A stretch of 64,000 bases of DNA. Origin: Schistocephalus solidus. Lineage: Eukaryota; Platyhelminthes; Cestoda; Diphyllobothriidea; Diphyllobothriidae. The notes under the pieces are model-generated. The model was not told the DNA's origin and made no database searches. It was given only the letters and a program-made list of their open reading frames with translations. The translations under genes were made by a program, and so were the position numbers. Shown in pieces: positions 1 through 9,429 of the stretch (positions are counted from its first letter, which is position 1; each line of letters opens with the position of its first letter). The stretch spans positions 1 through 64,000 of the forward strand of contig WEDG01002492.1 in NCBI GenBank assembly GCA_017591395.1. The letters run 5' to 3'.

Positions 1-440
1 TGTTCCGCACTATAGTTATCAGCGGTTAGATTGGCTTCTCTCGTAAAAACCGACTGAAAGAACTCAGATAGATGCTCAGCCTTTTCCTCGTCCTTGCAAA
101 GTTCGACGCCTTCATCCGTTTTTAACAAAGGGATGGGGTCTTTATTTCGAGTGCACTGCCTAATGTAGTTGTAGCAGAGCTTCATTCCTGCTGCTTAAAT
201 GAAGGTTTTATATAGAGAAGACAACCACCACCACGCTTGCTAATGAAGTCTTGACGGTAGAGATCCTACTGATCTATGACAAGCAAAGACTCGGAAATTA
301 AGGGATGGGTCCAATATTCAGTTATAAATAAAACATCGGGCATTCACTCGAAAGCAATGGCTCTCAGTTGGCCCATCTTATTTATAACAGATCTAGCGTA
401 GTTCGAGTATCCAAACTACGGTTGTCGTTATTTATAAAAA
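1..440 (-). mobile_element. CR1-like LINE fragment (endonuclease start joined to RT-proximal linker)
   Basis: Read on the minus strand, about 395-205 translates as the first part of an apurinic-type endonuclease of CR1/Jockey-like LINEs (pieces such as MGQLRAIAFE and GGGCLLYIKPSF, with two in-frame stops). About 190-1 translates as the linker that precedes the reverse transcriptase (NKDPIPLLKTDEGVELCKD, then EFFQSVF). The middle of the endonuclease is missing, so the copy has an internal deletion or is two fragments side by side; the RT would lie beyond the window edge. The endonuclease start matches the plus-strand LINE at 9454-9900 in pattern (GKKMTELRTVAFEFDPDML), so the two copies belong to one broad family. 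A dead element. Confidence 0.7.
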
Positions 441-537
441 GGAAGACTTTGTGGTGGGGAAGTAAACTGTAAAGAGGAAGGTGCGGGTGGAAATTAAAAT
501 TGTTGCGGTCTACAATTAGCTAAGCTGTTACTGTTAC

Positions 538-1339
538 CTAAATTAGGATAATTGAAGAGAAACATATTTGGGTGGTTTCAATTGAGAGGAAGGCTATTTT
601 CTGCGTTAGTGAAAATAGGAGAAGGCCTAAAAATGGGATTTTTAGGAATATTGGAATAATATGGGGCAGGTTTTGAGTTGAAAATGGAACAAATTGTTTT
701 GGAAAACTGTTACCATAAGGGGTACAGTTAATTAATTGGGGAGCCTGAGAAGTTGTTTTGGTGGTATAATTGCTAAGAAAATTTTGGGTATGTATAGAAG
801 ATGCTGGAGGGTTAGGAAGTTTCCCAACTGTATTAGCATTTTTCTTTTTGGAACTTATATTAGGAGCATACTTAGACTTTCCCAGGTTATTGATAAGTTT
901 AGTAGATTGAACAGCTGAGACCGGAGTGGATATCGTAGAATGGTAACGAGGTGGAATTGACCCAGTTTTTTGGGCTAAGTCAACAGTAGGATTACAAGGA
1001 AAACTACTTTGAAACGGAGAAGCAGTTGATCTTAGCACTTAAGCCGGAGTCACTGACATTAAAGGTGGGCTTACGACATGTTTGATAGCTACTGAGTTTG
1101 AAATTCCTTTTCGAGAGGAAGAAGTCGTTCATGGATTCGTTGGAAGAAAAGTGGGAGGTGAAGTTAAGGTGGTTTTGAACTGGGAACCAGAGGAAATTGC
1201 TGAACCGTCTCGTTGTGGTTTGCATAGCCATGACCAGAATTATTGATAATAAATTGAGAAACCGAAGACCTATGCGAGAGGAGAGACACATTAATTCCCT
1301 CCATTGGTATAGGATCCTGAAAAAGGAAACATTTTGCAA
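538..1339 (-). other. Two overlapping open frames, possibly LINE ORF1 remnant
   Basis: Minus-strand frames at 1339-1004 (111 codons) and 1038-538 (166 codons) overlap by about 35 bases and are rich in Ser, Thr, Asn and Pro, with no domain I recognise. They sit just upstream, on the same strand, of the LINE endonuclease piece at 1-440, which is where an ORF1 would be in a two-ORF LINE. That position is the only argument; composition could equally give open frames by chance. Confidence 0.2.
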
Positions 1340-2227
1340 CTTCTAGATAACGTGAAGTGTGACCTCATTATACAAAGATGGAGTCCACCTCGATTGGTGA
1401 AAAAAGGTGACATATATAGGTGCATTTTGCTACGTGAGGAGAGGCGTATGGCTTCCACTATATTTTAGTTGAAGCCGCACGAGTACAGGAAGTCTACGGC
1501 AACGTCAAAAGGTTGTCTGTCTCAGGAAACAATTTTTAGAAGAAAATTATAATTTCTTTACTGTCGGTCTAAGGTTTCACTGGCTACCAAATGAACGAGA
1601 GAGTTCAGACACGGACATTCCTGAGAGGGAAGAGCAGAGATGTCACCGTGAAATAATTTCCAGTATAGAGAGAACTGATCCAAACTTTAACATAAAAGCA
1701 CTACATTTTTTTAAAGCAGAGACATCAAGCTGCTTAACTTCAACAACTTGTTGAATATGCATAGGACTGCCGCGACAACTAGATGCAACCAAGTTACGCT
1801 TTGGTTTAATGGCTGAAAACTATCGAAGAGCTGAGATATTCGTTCTCATTTATGCTAGGAGGAGGCTTTAATTTGGTCAAACATAGGAAAAATCAGGCAA
1901 ATGATATTCTGCGACAAATGTTTTTCCAAAACTATAACTCAGGACCTTTATTCGTGCTTGAGAAAACTTCTTCGTATAAAAGATCTACCTGACTAAGAAT
2001 GAGGCTATATCGGGTGAAAAAGTTGACTCTGAAGTTTCATGCCTGTAGGACAGGACGATAACCACAGGTATAAACAGGTGATAGAGTGTTAAAAATGCAG
2101 TTTTATCCAAAAATCAGGTAGTAATTTAAGCTTGGTATGAGGAAATCCTGCAAAAAATTAAAAAATTTCACTTAGCTTACAAAAAAGAGCTGCGCGCCTT
2201 GACCTTGACCTGCAAACGTACCTACGC
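1340..2227. other. No gene seen
   Basis: AT-rich sequence with many stops in all frames. I recognise no domain, splice-site pair or repeat here. Confidence 0.5.
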
Positions 2228-3086
2228 AAACTTACACATTTCAAGCGCACAAGAGTTTGACTGTCGATTATGACGAGGTCCACCGTATGCTCCACTGCAT
2301 GGTTGTGCATGTAAGGTCACTTGTGCTTGATTTAGTATAAAGTGATATTAGACTTTCGCTGCATCTAACGCACTGTCCCCTCCTTCCCCACCTGAGCCCG
2401 GTGTCATGAAAGAGTCAAGAAGACCGGATATGGGAGAGGGCGCAGGTGGATGGCGCAGCCGGAGCCGCCCCTGGGCGTACCACCACACCTGGCTCGGATC
2501 CCACGGAGTGGGAGTGCTATAAAGGCCACATTAAGAATCAGCCATTGCAGCCTGACTCTCAGTTCACTACTCAGCCACTTCACACAACACACACATTGGG
2601 CTGACCACGCGGTCAGAGGGTTCCCATCAGTTGGCAACCTTCCAAGCCACGGCTTTTTAGCGCACTGTGATAGTTTAAAGCACGTTAGATTGTTCATAGT
2701 GAGGAAACTGCTCTGTCCTGTCACCTCACTCTTCCCCCCACCCTCACAATCAAGCCACCATCCGAGCCAGTTAGTTGTCTGATGTGGGAGTGAGCGCATT
2801 GGCCACATCATGACCAGGCCCGCATAACACACACACCAGGATTCACTAAATCAGGGGATATTGAGGAGCCATCGCCATCTGACTCCCAGTCCACTGGTCA
2901 GACACTCGAAACACACAGCACATACACTGGACCGATGGCGTGGTCCAGTGTAAGCGTCAGATTGGCAGCCTTCCAAGTCACGGTTTCTAGGAAACCGTGA
3001 TTTTTTAAGGTATATGATGATGGTGAGGGTGTTGTCTATGTATTGGTGTAGGTAGTGTGCACTGATGTGCCTTAGCCTCTGGTGGT
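2228..3086 (-). repeat. 3' tail (UTR) of RTE-finger element, copy A
   Basis: Non-coding sequence that follows the finger stop. It is shared, in pieces, with 6308-6515, 7200-7400, 20690-21385, 21480-21725, 23106-23470, 28540-28730, 28905-29230, 40795-41400 and 59480-59790. Landmarks on the element strand are a perfect 10-bp hairpin at 3000-2978, the block TGGGATCCGAGCCAGG, the block GTCTTCTTGACTC, a GATGCAGCGAAAG block, and an end near GGTGGACCTCGTC. Frames of 110 and 142 codons in the tail are not kept in the other copies. Confidence 0.85.
2978..3000 (-). other. Perfect hairpin in RTE tail
   Basis: TCACGGTTTC - TAG - GAAACCGTGA on the plus strand: 10-bp arms and a 3-base loop. The copy at 28990-29010 keeps 9 bp of the same stem with a different loop. 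Confidence 0.85.
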
Positions 3087-4019
3087 TTACCGCAGGTTTT
3101 CGTGGAGGCGCATGTGTCCTTATAAGCCCATGCGGTGTGTCACTGCACGGGATCAGTGAGGTCAGTGGAGGCGGGCGTTGCGACTAAATGTCGGAGCCCC
3201 AGGCACTGGTTCACCAACCTCCGTGCGATGGACTCGCAGGCGAAAAACTAGGCCGATGCGTGAGTTGAATTTGCGGGCACAGTGTGGGCAGGAGAAATCA
3301 GGAAGGGCTGGGGATGTCAATTATGGAAGGGGGATGCAGTAACAGTAAGAATAACAGGAGCGGCGGGTGTTCATGGGGTATCGGTGTTGTTGGCATTGCG
3401 GTGAATTCCGCTGTCGTGGATGCGCATGTGACCGAATAGGCCCATGCGTTGAGTGAATGCGCAAGGACAGTGAGGGCAGTGGAGTTGGCGATCTCTGCTG
3501 AGTGTTGGTGCTCCAGGCACTGGTTCACCAGTCTCTGTACGATGGATTCGCAAGTGATCGACCAGGCCAATGCGTTAGGTGAATGTGCGGTCGCAGTGAC
3601 GACAGGTTAGGAGAAAGTCCCCATCGCTGGTGGTGGTGACGGCGCCGGTGGTGGTGGCGGCGGTGGTGGCGGCTGCGGTGGTGGTTGCGGTTGTGGGGTA
3701 ACAGGTGATGAGTATTAGGATGTGGTCTATATGATGGTGGGGTAATGGAATTGATGCCAGGAGTGACGGTGGGGGATTCAGAAGGAGAGTTGGCAGAATT
3801 TGACGTATAAGTTGGAACTGTCGGATTGTTAGTGCATTGCGTCCGAACATGTCCGACTAGGCCAATTCGGGCGCGGAAGACTCGTTGAGAGCGCGGGCAT
3901 GCTGGAAGGGCCTGGGCATCGACAGTGTTGGTCCGGGGCGCTGGTGACTTTCGTGCCACTCTTTTAGCCTTGGCGGCGACGATCTGGTTTGCCTCATAGA
4001 TTGCTGAACCCGTCTTCAT
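3087..4019 (-). pseudogene. C2H2 zinc-finger array of the RTE-like element (copy A)
   Basis: The minus strand encodes a basic lead-in (MKTGSAIYEANQIVAAKAKR), a degenerate finger ending GLVGHVRTQC, then fingers with CRHC, CPHC and CPHC pairs followed by GLVGHLRIH/GLFGHMRIH-type His pairs, separated by linkers RTETGEPVPGAPT. The last finger (CPHCARKFNSRIGL) is followed by an in-frame stop and a TAA at 3089-3087 that matches the end of the other copies. Frame breaks occur near 3525-3575. A His/Thr/Ala-rich spacer encoded by the GGT-rich tract at 3627-3697 splits the array. The array follows the RT in another frame (see findings). C2H2 fingers usually bind nucleic acid; that they serve the element is inference. 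Confidence 0.8.
3627..3697. repeat. GGT/GGC trinucleotide-rich tract
   Basis: Imperfect GGT/GGC triplets inside the finger-array frame of copy A. On the coding (minus) strand it gives ACC/GCC codons (Thr/Ala runs) or CAC codons in another frame. It is probably an expansion within the linker between the first and second fingers. Confidence 0.7.
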
Positions 4020-4038
4020 GGATCTGCTCCATGCCGGT

Positions 4039-6093
4039 CTATCCTGGGCGAGGTCCTTCCAGGTCGCCAGGTTGATTTACTGTAGCTTCAGAGATTTCTT
4101 CAGTGTCCTTGTAGCGTCGTTTATTGACCTCACTGTCGGCTAGCACCCGTAGCGAAATCTCCGCAGAAAAAAAATGTTTGGGTAGTCGCTCGTTGGCCAT
4201 CCTCACCAGGTGGCCGCTCCATTGCAGTTGCACTTGCGTCAGCATGGTATGGATGCTAAGGATTCCGGTTCGCTCCAGGACATCCATGTCCGGGATCCTG
4301 TCTTGCCATCTCAGCTTCAGTATTCTGCGGAGGTAGCCGAGATGGATGTGATTCAGCTTCCTGGATTGGTTCGAAAAGCCGGTCCAGGTCTGCGGTCCGT
4401 CAAGGATTGTTGTCACGACGACGGCCTTGTACATCTTCAGTTTGGTGTTCAGGTGAATACCGTGGCAATTCCACACGGAGGCCTGCAGCCGGCCGAAGGA
4501 ATGACTGGCTTTGGAGATCCGTTGGGCGCGTTGCGTGATAGCGTGATAATTGAAGGTTCCCAAGTTTTTGAGTTGAGCACCGTTGACATTGTTTCGGAGA
4601 GCATTGTATTTCGCGTTTGGTGGCGGCTGGCGCATGACAACCGTTCTGGATGTACTGATTGTTAATCCGAAATTGGCGCACCATGTGGGGAAGAGGTTCA
4701 TGCTCCTTTGCATTGTTCTCCTCCGTCATGGTTTTAAGGGCGAAGTCGTCCGCGAAGAGCAGGTTAGAGATTGTACCCGTATACACGCACGTTGTGACCT
4801 GCATACGCCGAATGTTGAGAAGGTGTGCATTAGTTCTATAGGCGATGCAGATCCCAGGCTGCTCATCACGGTAGGCGTCCATTAGCATAGCAGATAACAT
4901 GAGACTGAACAGGATGAGGGCCAATACGCAACCCTGCTTCACTCCATTGGTCACTGCGAATGCTTCCGGCACCGTCCCGTTGTCAGTGACGTACGCCGTC
5001 ATCCCATTATGAAGCTGACGCACCATGTGCGTAAACCACCCAGGACAGCCGAATTTCTGCATGACTTTCCACAGTCCATCGCGATTCACCGTGTCAAAGG
5101 CTTTCGTCAGATTCACGAAGGTAGTGTATAGGTGAGTTCGCAACTCCTGGCACTTCTCTTGTAGCTGGCGGGCGGCAAAGATCATGTCGGTTGTTTCGCG
5201 GTGTCGGCGGAAGCCACATTGGCTTTCCGGAAGCAGGCTCTTCTCTAGGTTACCGTTCAGACGATTAAGATGGATACAGGCGCAGATCTTCCCGGTGATG
5301 TTCAACAACGAGATGCCTCTGTGGTTATCACAGAGTTGCCGGTTCCCCTTCCGTTTGTAGAGATGGATGATGGTCGTGTCTTTGAAATCCTGAGGAACTT
5401 GTCCTTGGCGCCACATATCCTGGAAGAGTGTTGGGAGTTCAGTCATCAGCCGGGGCCCACCGTGCTTGTAGACTTCTAGTGGGATTGCGTTGGATCCTGG
5501 TGCTTTACCGCCAGAACTCTGTTGTACGGCCCGGGGGTTTCTGGTAGGGAAGGCGGCAGATCCAGGTCATTGTTCGTGTCAAATTGATGGAGTCGGTCAA
5601 TGGCAGTATCGGAGATGGCTGATGATAAATTAAGGACACTTCTGAAGTGCTCAGCCCAGCGCTTAAAAATTTGCGATTTCTCTGTTAGCAGTGTTGTGCC
5701 GTCAGAGCTGAGCAGAGGTGCGGTCCCCTTGATACACGGGCAGAAGATGGCCTTGATGGCTTGAAAAGTTTTTCATTTCTTTGCAGTTGGCAAACCCCTG
5801 GATTTCCTCCGCCTTTCGGATCATCCAGGCATCCTTCATCTCCTGCAGCCATTGCCGTACAAGGCGGCGGAATCTGAAAAAGGTTGATTTGGTGACGTCA
5901 GTCCTAAGGTCCATGTAGGCTTTGTGTAGTCCATTCTTCTCCGCGAGTAAGTTGCTGATGTCGCCTTCATTGTTTTCAAACCATTCCTGGTGTTGCCGGC
6001 GTGTGAATTCAAGGGTTTCGAGAGCAGTAAACTGGATGATATTTCGCAGTTGACACCATCGTGTTTCCATGGTGGCGTTATTACCTGGAGCAT
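4039..6093 (-). pseudogene. RTE reverse transcriptase (copy A, frameshifted)
   Basis: Reverse transcriptase spread over three or more minus-strand frames. The linker is at 6093-5702 (with WIQ/RLVRQWLQEMKDAW-type sequence). The palm is at 5446-4720, with DNHRGISLLNITGKI (RT motif 2a), the TKAFDTVNRDGLW stretch carrying one catalytic Asp, VTNGVKQGCVLA (motif 4) and LLFADDFALKT, whose FADD catalytic box is encoded at 4757-4746. A frame change follows and the thumb/C-terminal part runs 4713-4039 ([39 protein letters not shown]). Frameshifts near 4715 and within 5450-5760 show the copy is dead. Residue patterns match the plus-strand copy at 21726-22150 closely. Confidence 0.85.
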
Positions 6094-6194
6094 GCAGGTC
6101 CTCCAGTTTCTGGGTTATTTGGTTGCTGAAATCAAAACAGTGAGCAGGCAGATTTAAAAAAAAACGTATTTAACTAACGTAGAGGTCACTTAAC

Positions 6195-6290
6195 TTGGGG
6201 TTTTCGTCGGGGTTGAATTTAAAGCCTTATCTGGGAGATGACGAGGCGGTGATCCGTCCAACCATCAGCATCACGGATCGTCTTGGTTAC
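6195..6290 (-). pseudogene. RTE endonuclease, C-terminal end (copy A)
   Basis: The minus-strand translation gives TIRDADGWTDHRLVIS, the conserved last motif of exonuclease-endonuclease-phosphatase type endonucleases of RTE LINEs (the S-D-H box: the DH of TDHRL is the catalytic pair). These enzymes nick the target DNA. Only this last motif survives; the rest is missing where the copy abuts the upstream tail fragment. A short A-rich stretch (around 6157-6168) separates it from the RT linker. Confidence 0.75.
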
Positions 6291-6307
6291 CAGCAAGGAC
6301 GGCGACT

Positions 6308-6515
6308 TGCACGTGATTACGTTTAAATTGATAGTAGACTTTCGTTGCATCCACCGCACTATCTCCTCCTCCCCCACCTGAACCCGGTGTCAGGACAAAG
6401 TCAAGAAGACCGGAGATGGGAGAGGGCGCAGATGGCTGGCCCAGCCATAGCCGCCCCTGGCTCGGATCCCACGGAGTGGGAGTGCCATAAAGGCCACATT
6501 AAGAAAGCGTCATTG
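6308..6515 (-). repeat. RTE-family tail fragment upstream of copy A, first half
   Basis: On the minus strand this matches the last part of the family tail (blocks TCTTCTTGACT and GGATGCAACGAAAG) and stops in the sequence CAAGTCGCCGT, where the endonuclease piece of copy A begins in the same direction. Its outer part is interrupted by the CR1 insertion at 6517-7200 and continues at 7200-7400. Confidence 0.8.
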
Positions 6516-6516
6516 C

Positions 6517-7200
6517 AGCATGACTCTAAGGAACTCTTATGAAAATCCTACGAGGTATTTGTTCGATCTCACTTGGAATATGCCGTCCAGGCCTGGCGTC
6601 CGTGGTTTAAGAAGGATTATCTACAGCTGGAACGAGTGCAGGCGAGGGCTACGAAGATGGTCAAGAATCTTAGTCATCTGTCTTATGAAGCCAGACCGGT
6701 TGAACTTGATTTGTTTCCTCTTAATTACAGGCAACTACGCGGTGACCTCATCCAAACCTACCGGATTGTCAGAGGCCGCGAGTGTGCCCTAGAATTTGCT
6801 GACTTCTTCGAATTGGCTTGGACGGAACATCTGCGGGGTCATCCCTTTAAACTGCAGAGGAATTTTGTCCACACGGAAGTCCGTCGGAAAGCCTTTTCGC
6901 AGAGGGTCGTTGGAGCATGGAACGGACTCCCTGACGAGGTGGTCCTTTCAGAAACTGTTGACACATTTAAATTCAACCTAGATACTCATTTTCTGAGAAA
7001 CTATTGTAAATATAATGCAGATTGTGTAAGCAGTGGCAGCTTGCGCCTGGCCCACACATATCGATAACCCTACATTTTCATTTGTCAGATTTATCACTGT
7101 AAACGTTTGTACTTTTGACATTTTTTGCATGTGAATAGGAAGCTCAAGGGTGAAAGCCTACTTCCCTCATTAAAGTGAATTTAAGTGACTTAAGTGACTG
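6517..7200 (+). mobile_element. CR1-like LINE 3' end, inserted in an RTE tail
   Basis: Frame 6573-7067 encodes the C-terminal end of a CR1-like reverse transcriptase protein: EYAVQAWRPWFKKDY, LERVQARATKMV, FPLNYRQLRGDLI and FSQRVVGAWNGLPDEVV. It is the same region as 18253-17687 on the minus strand. Then comes a 3' UTR and a terminal run of short repeats (AAGTGACTTAAGTGACTGAC near 7180-7200), as CR1 LINEs end in short tandem repeats. The flanks are two halves of one RTE tail, so this copy jumped in later. It is severely 5'-truncated, as is usual for LINEs. One long open frame of about 164 codons survives. Confidence 0.85.
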
Positions 7201-7400
7201 ACTTAAAGTCCGCCAGTGACCCACTCCACACAAAACACACTCTGGGCTGACCACGTGGTCCGAATTATCCCGTCAGTTGGCAATCTTCCAAGCCACGGCT
7301 TTAAGCGCACCCTGATAGTTTCAAGCGCGTCAGCTTGTTTACAGTGAGGAACACAAACACATCTCCTCTTCCATGATCGCACATGTCCCTCACTACAAGC
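7200..7400 (-). repeat. RTE-family tail fragment, second half
   Basis: Continues the tail interrupted at 6515: block GGCTGACCACGTGGTC, then CCAAGCCACGGCTTTAAGCGCAC, as in 2600-2670 and 41120-41200. Its join to 6308-6515 across the CR1 insertion restores the tail order seen in copy A. Confidence 0.8.
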
Positions 7401-7519
7401 TGGAGACCGATGACTCAAACTGCAGGAATATACTCAGGCATCCATTAGCTTTACTTAATAATTTCAATTTATGCATATCGTATGACCACACAATTTATGT
7501 AAAATGTATAAACTTTAAT

Positions 7520-7960
7520 TGATTGAACCTCAGAAAGTTTTCTTTCAGCCAACGAGTGGTTCGACCTTGGAACTCGTTACCAAGTGAGATGGTTACCTCT
7601 GAAAGCATTATTGATTTTAAAAGAAGGCTTGATTGCATTGTATTTTGACAAAAGACGACTGTCACAGCCTGATTTCTTAAAACCAGCCTTTTAAAATCTT
7701 TCGGGCTCTACTTTTTCTTCCACAATGTTTCGCTTATGGCTGTGAAAACGCATTTGAAGTTATGTTATGCTTTGACTCAAACATTTTAAAATGTACAACA
7801 TTTTATATTGACTGTACACATGCAATGATAACCTAACATTAATAGGGTCATCAAGGGCAATGCCTGTAACCCTTCAAAATATACATATACATATATATAA
7901 ATGCAATCTAAAGAAAGCAGTGAAGGTCTGCGTGAACAGTTCGGGAGGAAAGACTATTAA
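7520..7960 (+). mobile_element. CR1-like LINE, last 40 codons and 3' UTR
   Basis: About 7530-7649 translates as FSFSQRVVRPWNSLPSEMV followed by FKRRLDCIVF and a TGA: the extreme C-terminus of a CR1-like ORF2, matching FSQRVVGAWNGLPDEVV (6890s) and FSQRVIEEWNKLPASVV (17.8 kb, minus). A 3' UTR follows to about 7960, ending in GGTCATCAAGGGCAATGCC and a TATACA-type short repeat. No RT remains upstream, so it is a dead 5'-truncated copy. Confidence 0.7.
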
Positions 7961-7989
7961 AGTACGCCTGATCCCGTGCGTGATGCTCA

Positions 7990-9190
7990 TTGCCTTTTGG
8001 ACTGCTCTTTAAGAGCGCTCGGAAGGCAGTGTGTTTGAAGATGTCCAGACACCGAAGTCTTTATACATATGTTCACCTTTTAGTTGACTTCCGTTCAGGC
8101 AGTCCTGGGGTTTGGGGAAACATTTTCCTCCCAGATTCCATGCGTAAGACTACACATTTAAGTGTATTAAACGCCATTATCCACTTGTTGGACCAGACAG
8201 CCAGGCTTTCAAGGTTTCCTTGTTGTTTCTGTGCATCGTCAACAGAGCTAATAGCTTTCCCAATTTTTGATATCGTCTGCAAACATGATGACATCACAGT
8301 CAACCTTATCAGTACAGTCGTTTATTTAAATGAGGAACAGAAGAGTACCTAAGACTGGACCCTGCGGAACACCTCTTCCTACTGGTACCCATTCGGATTC
8401 TGTGGTACCAGCAATTCAGTTTTTCAGTCTGCATGGCAGGAAACTTTTGATCCACTTTAAATCTTTACCTTATATTCCACATTTGCAAATGTTGTGTAGC
8501 AATCACCGATAAGGTGTTCTATCAAATACCTTCTTGAAGTCCAAGAAAATGACATGAACTGGATGGCCTTGGTTTATGGCTTTCTTCCAATTTTCTTGCA
8601 AGTTAAAGACCATTCGTAAGACGAGTGACCAGGGTGAAAGCCATACTGGTCAGCACATAACATGTTCTTCTGCCCAGATATATCCATACAAATGAACAAA
8701 ATGCAGGTTAAAATAATGGGACGGTAATTATCTGACTCCAGCTCGGACCCTCCTTTGTAGATCGGGGAGTTACAGGCAGTTTTCCATTCCTGCAAAAGTT
8801 CACCTTCTTCCATGAACTTCTGGAAAATAACTGAAACTAGCAAACACACAGTAGGTTGGGCAATTCTCGAGGGGTGAATGAATTAATTATGCCTGGACTA
8901 AGTGAATTAGCCGGCTTTAGCCGGAGTAATTCGGTTCTGCTCGATGGAGGCGAGATGTAAAGACTATCTTCTACTGGAAACGTTTCCAAAATTTTGTCTC
9001 TCTGAGTGAGAAAGAGAAGGAAAGTTTTTTCCTGAATTAATACCAACTGAAAGAGGCTAGCTGGCGGTGTACTTTCATTTACCCATCCATTTCTATTATT
9101 CCGTTTTGGGACTGCAGGGCTAAAATCGGGTCACGATTTCTTTCATTATCGTTCAAGTTAATGGGTGCTGCAAAGTATTTCTGCAGTATG
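7990..9190 (-). mobile_element. CR1-like LINE fragment: linker and reverse transcriptase
   Basis: On the minus strand 9190-9050 gives the pre-RT linker (RNRDPILALQSQNGIIEMDG). Then 9046-8837 and 8849-8574 give RT motifs (LLQEWKTACNSPIYKGG, DNYRPIILT). About 8560-8270 gives VIFLDFKKVFDRTPYR, GVPQGPVLGTLLFLI and MFADDIKNW, with the FADD catalytic box intact at 8283-8272, and 8303-8073 gives WSNKWIMAFNTLKC. Scattered stops and frameshifts mark it as a pseudogene. The C-terminal domain is missing. The linker is of the same type as that at 1-190. Confidence 0.8.
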
Positions 9191-9429
9191 TTCAGGTATA
9201 ATTCCTTTGAAGTTTATCAGCGTTATGTTTACGGACAGCCAGTTGTCGTTTATATTCCTGCAAGTGTTCGAAACGCCCCGTTAGTCAAAATTTCTACTAA
9301 GTTTTGTTTCTTATTTTAAAAAATACCTGAAATTCCAGTTTATGCACAGCTGACGGTTGTTTGTTTTCTTAAGTTTAAGTGAAAAATTTATATCAGTGAA
9401 ATTGTTAGTGAATGAACTAACGCAATTGG

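Larger units (their letters stand above)
2228..6300 (-). mobile_element. RTE-like LINE with C-terminal C2H2 fingers, copy A (5'-truncated)
   Basis: The longest copy in the window of a non-LTR retrotransposon family. Read 5' to 3' on the minus strand it has the end of an RTE-type endonuclease (6290-6195), a linker and reverse transcriptase (about 6093-4039), a C2H2 zinc-finger array (4019-3087) and a long tail (3086-2228). It lacks the first part of the endonuclease, so it is 5'-truncated, and it carries several frameshifts and stops. Immediately upstream (6308-6515) is a partial tail of the same family in the same orientation. RTE elements copy themselves by target-primed reverse transcription; fingers after the RT are not a usual part of RTE proteins. 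Confidence 0.85.

Noticed and set aside
2404..2832. 142-codon minus and 110-codon plus open frames
   Set aside because: Both lie in the non-coding RTE tail; the same region in the copies at 20.7-21.4 and 41 kb is broken by stops, so the frames are chance.
4124..4885. Plus-strand open frames of up to 151 codons
   Set aside because: Shadows of the RTE reverse transcriptase on the minus strand.
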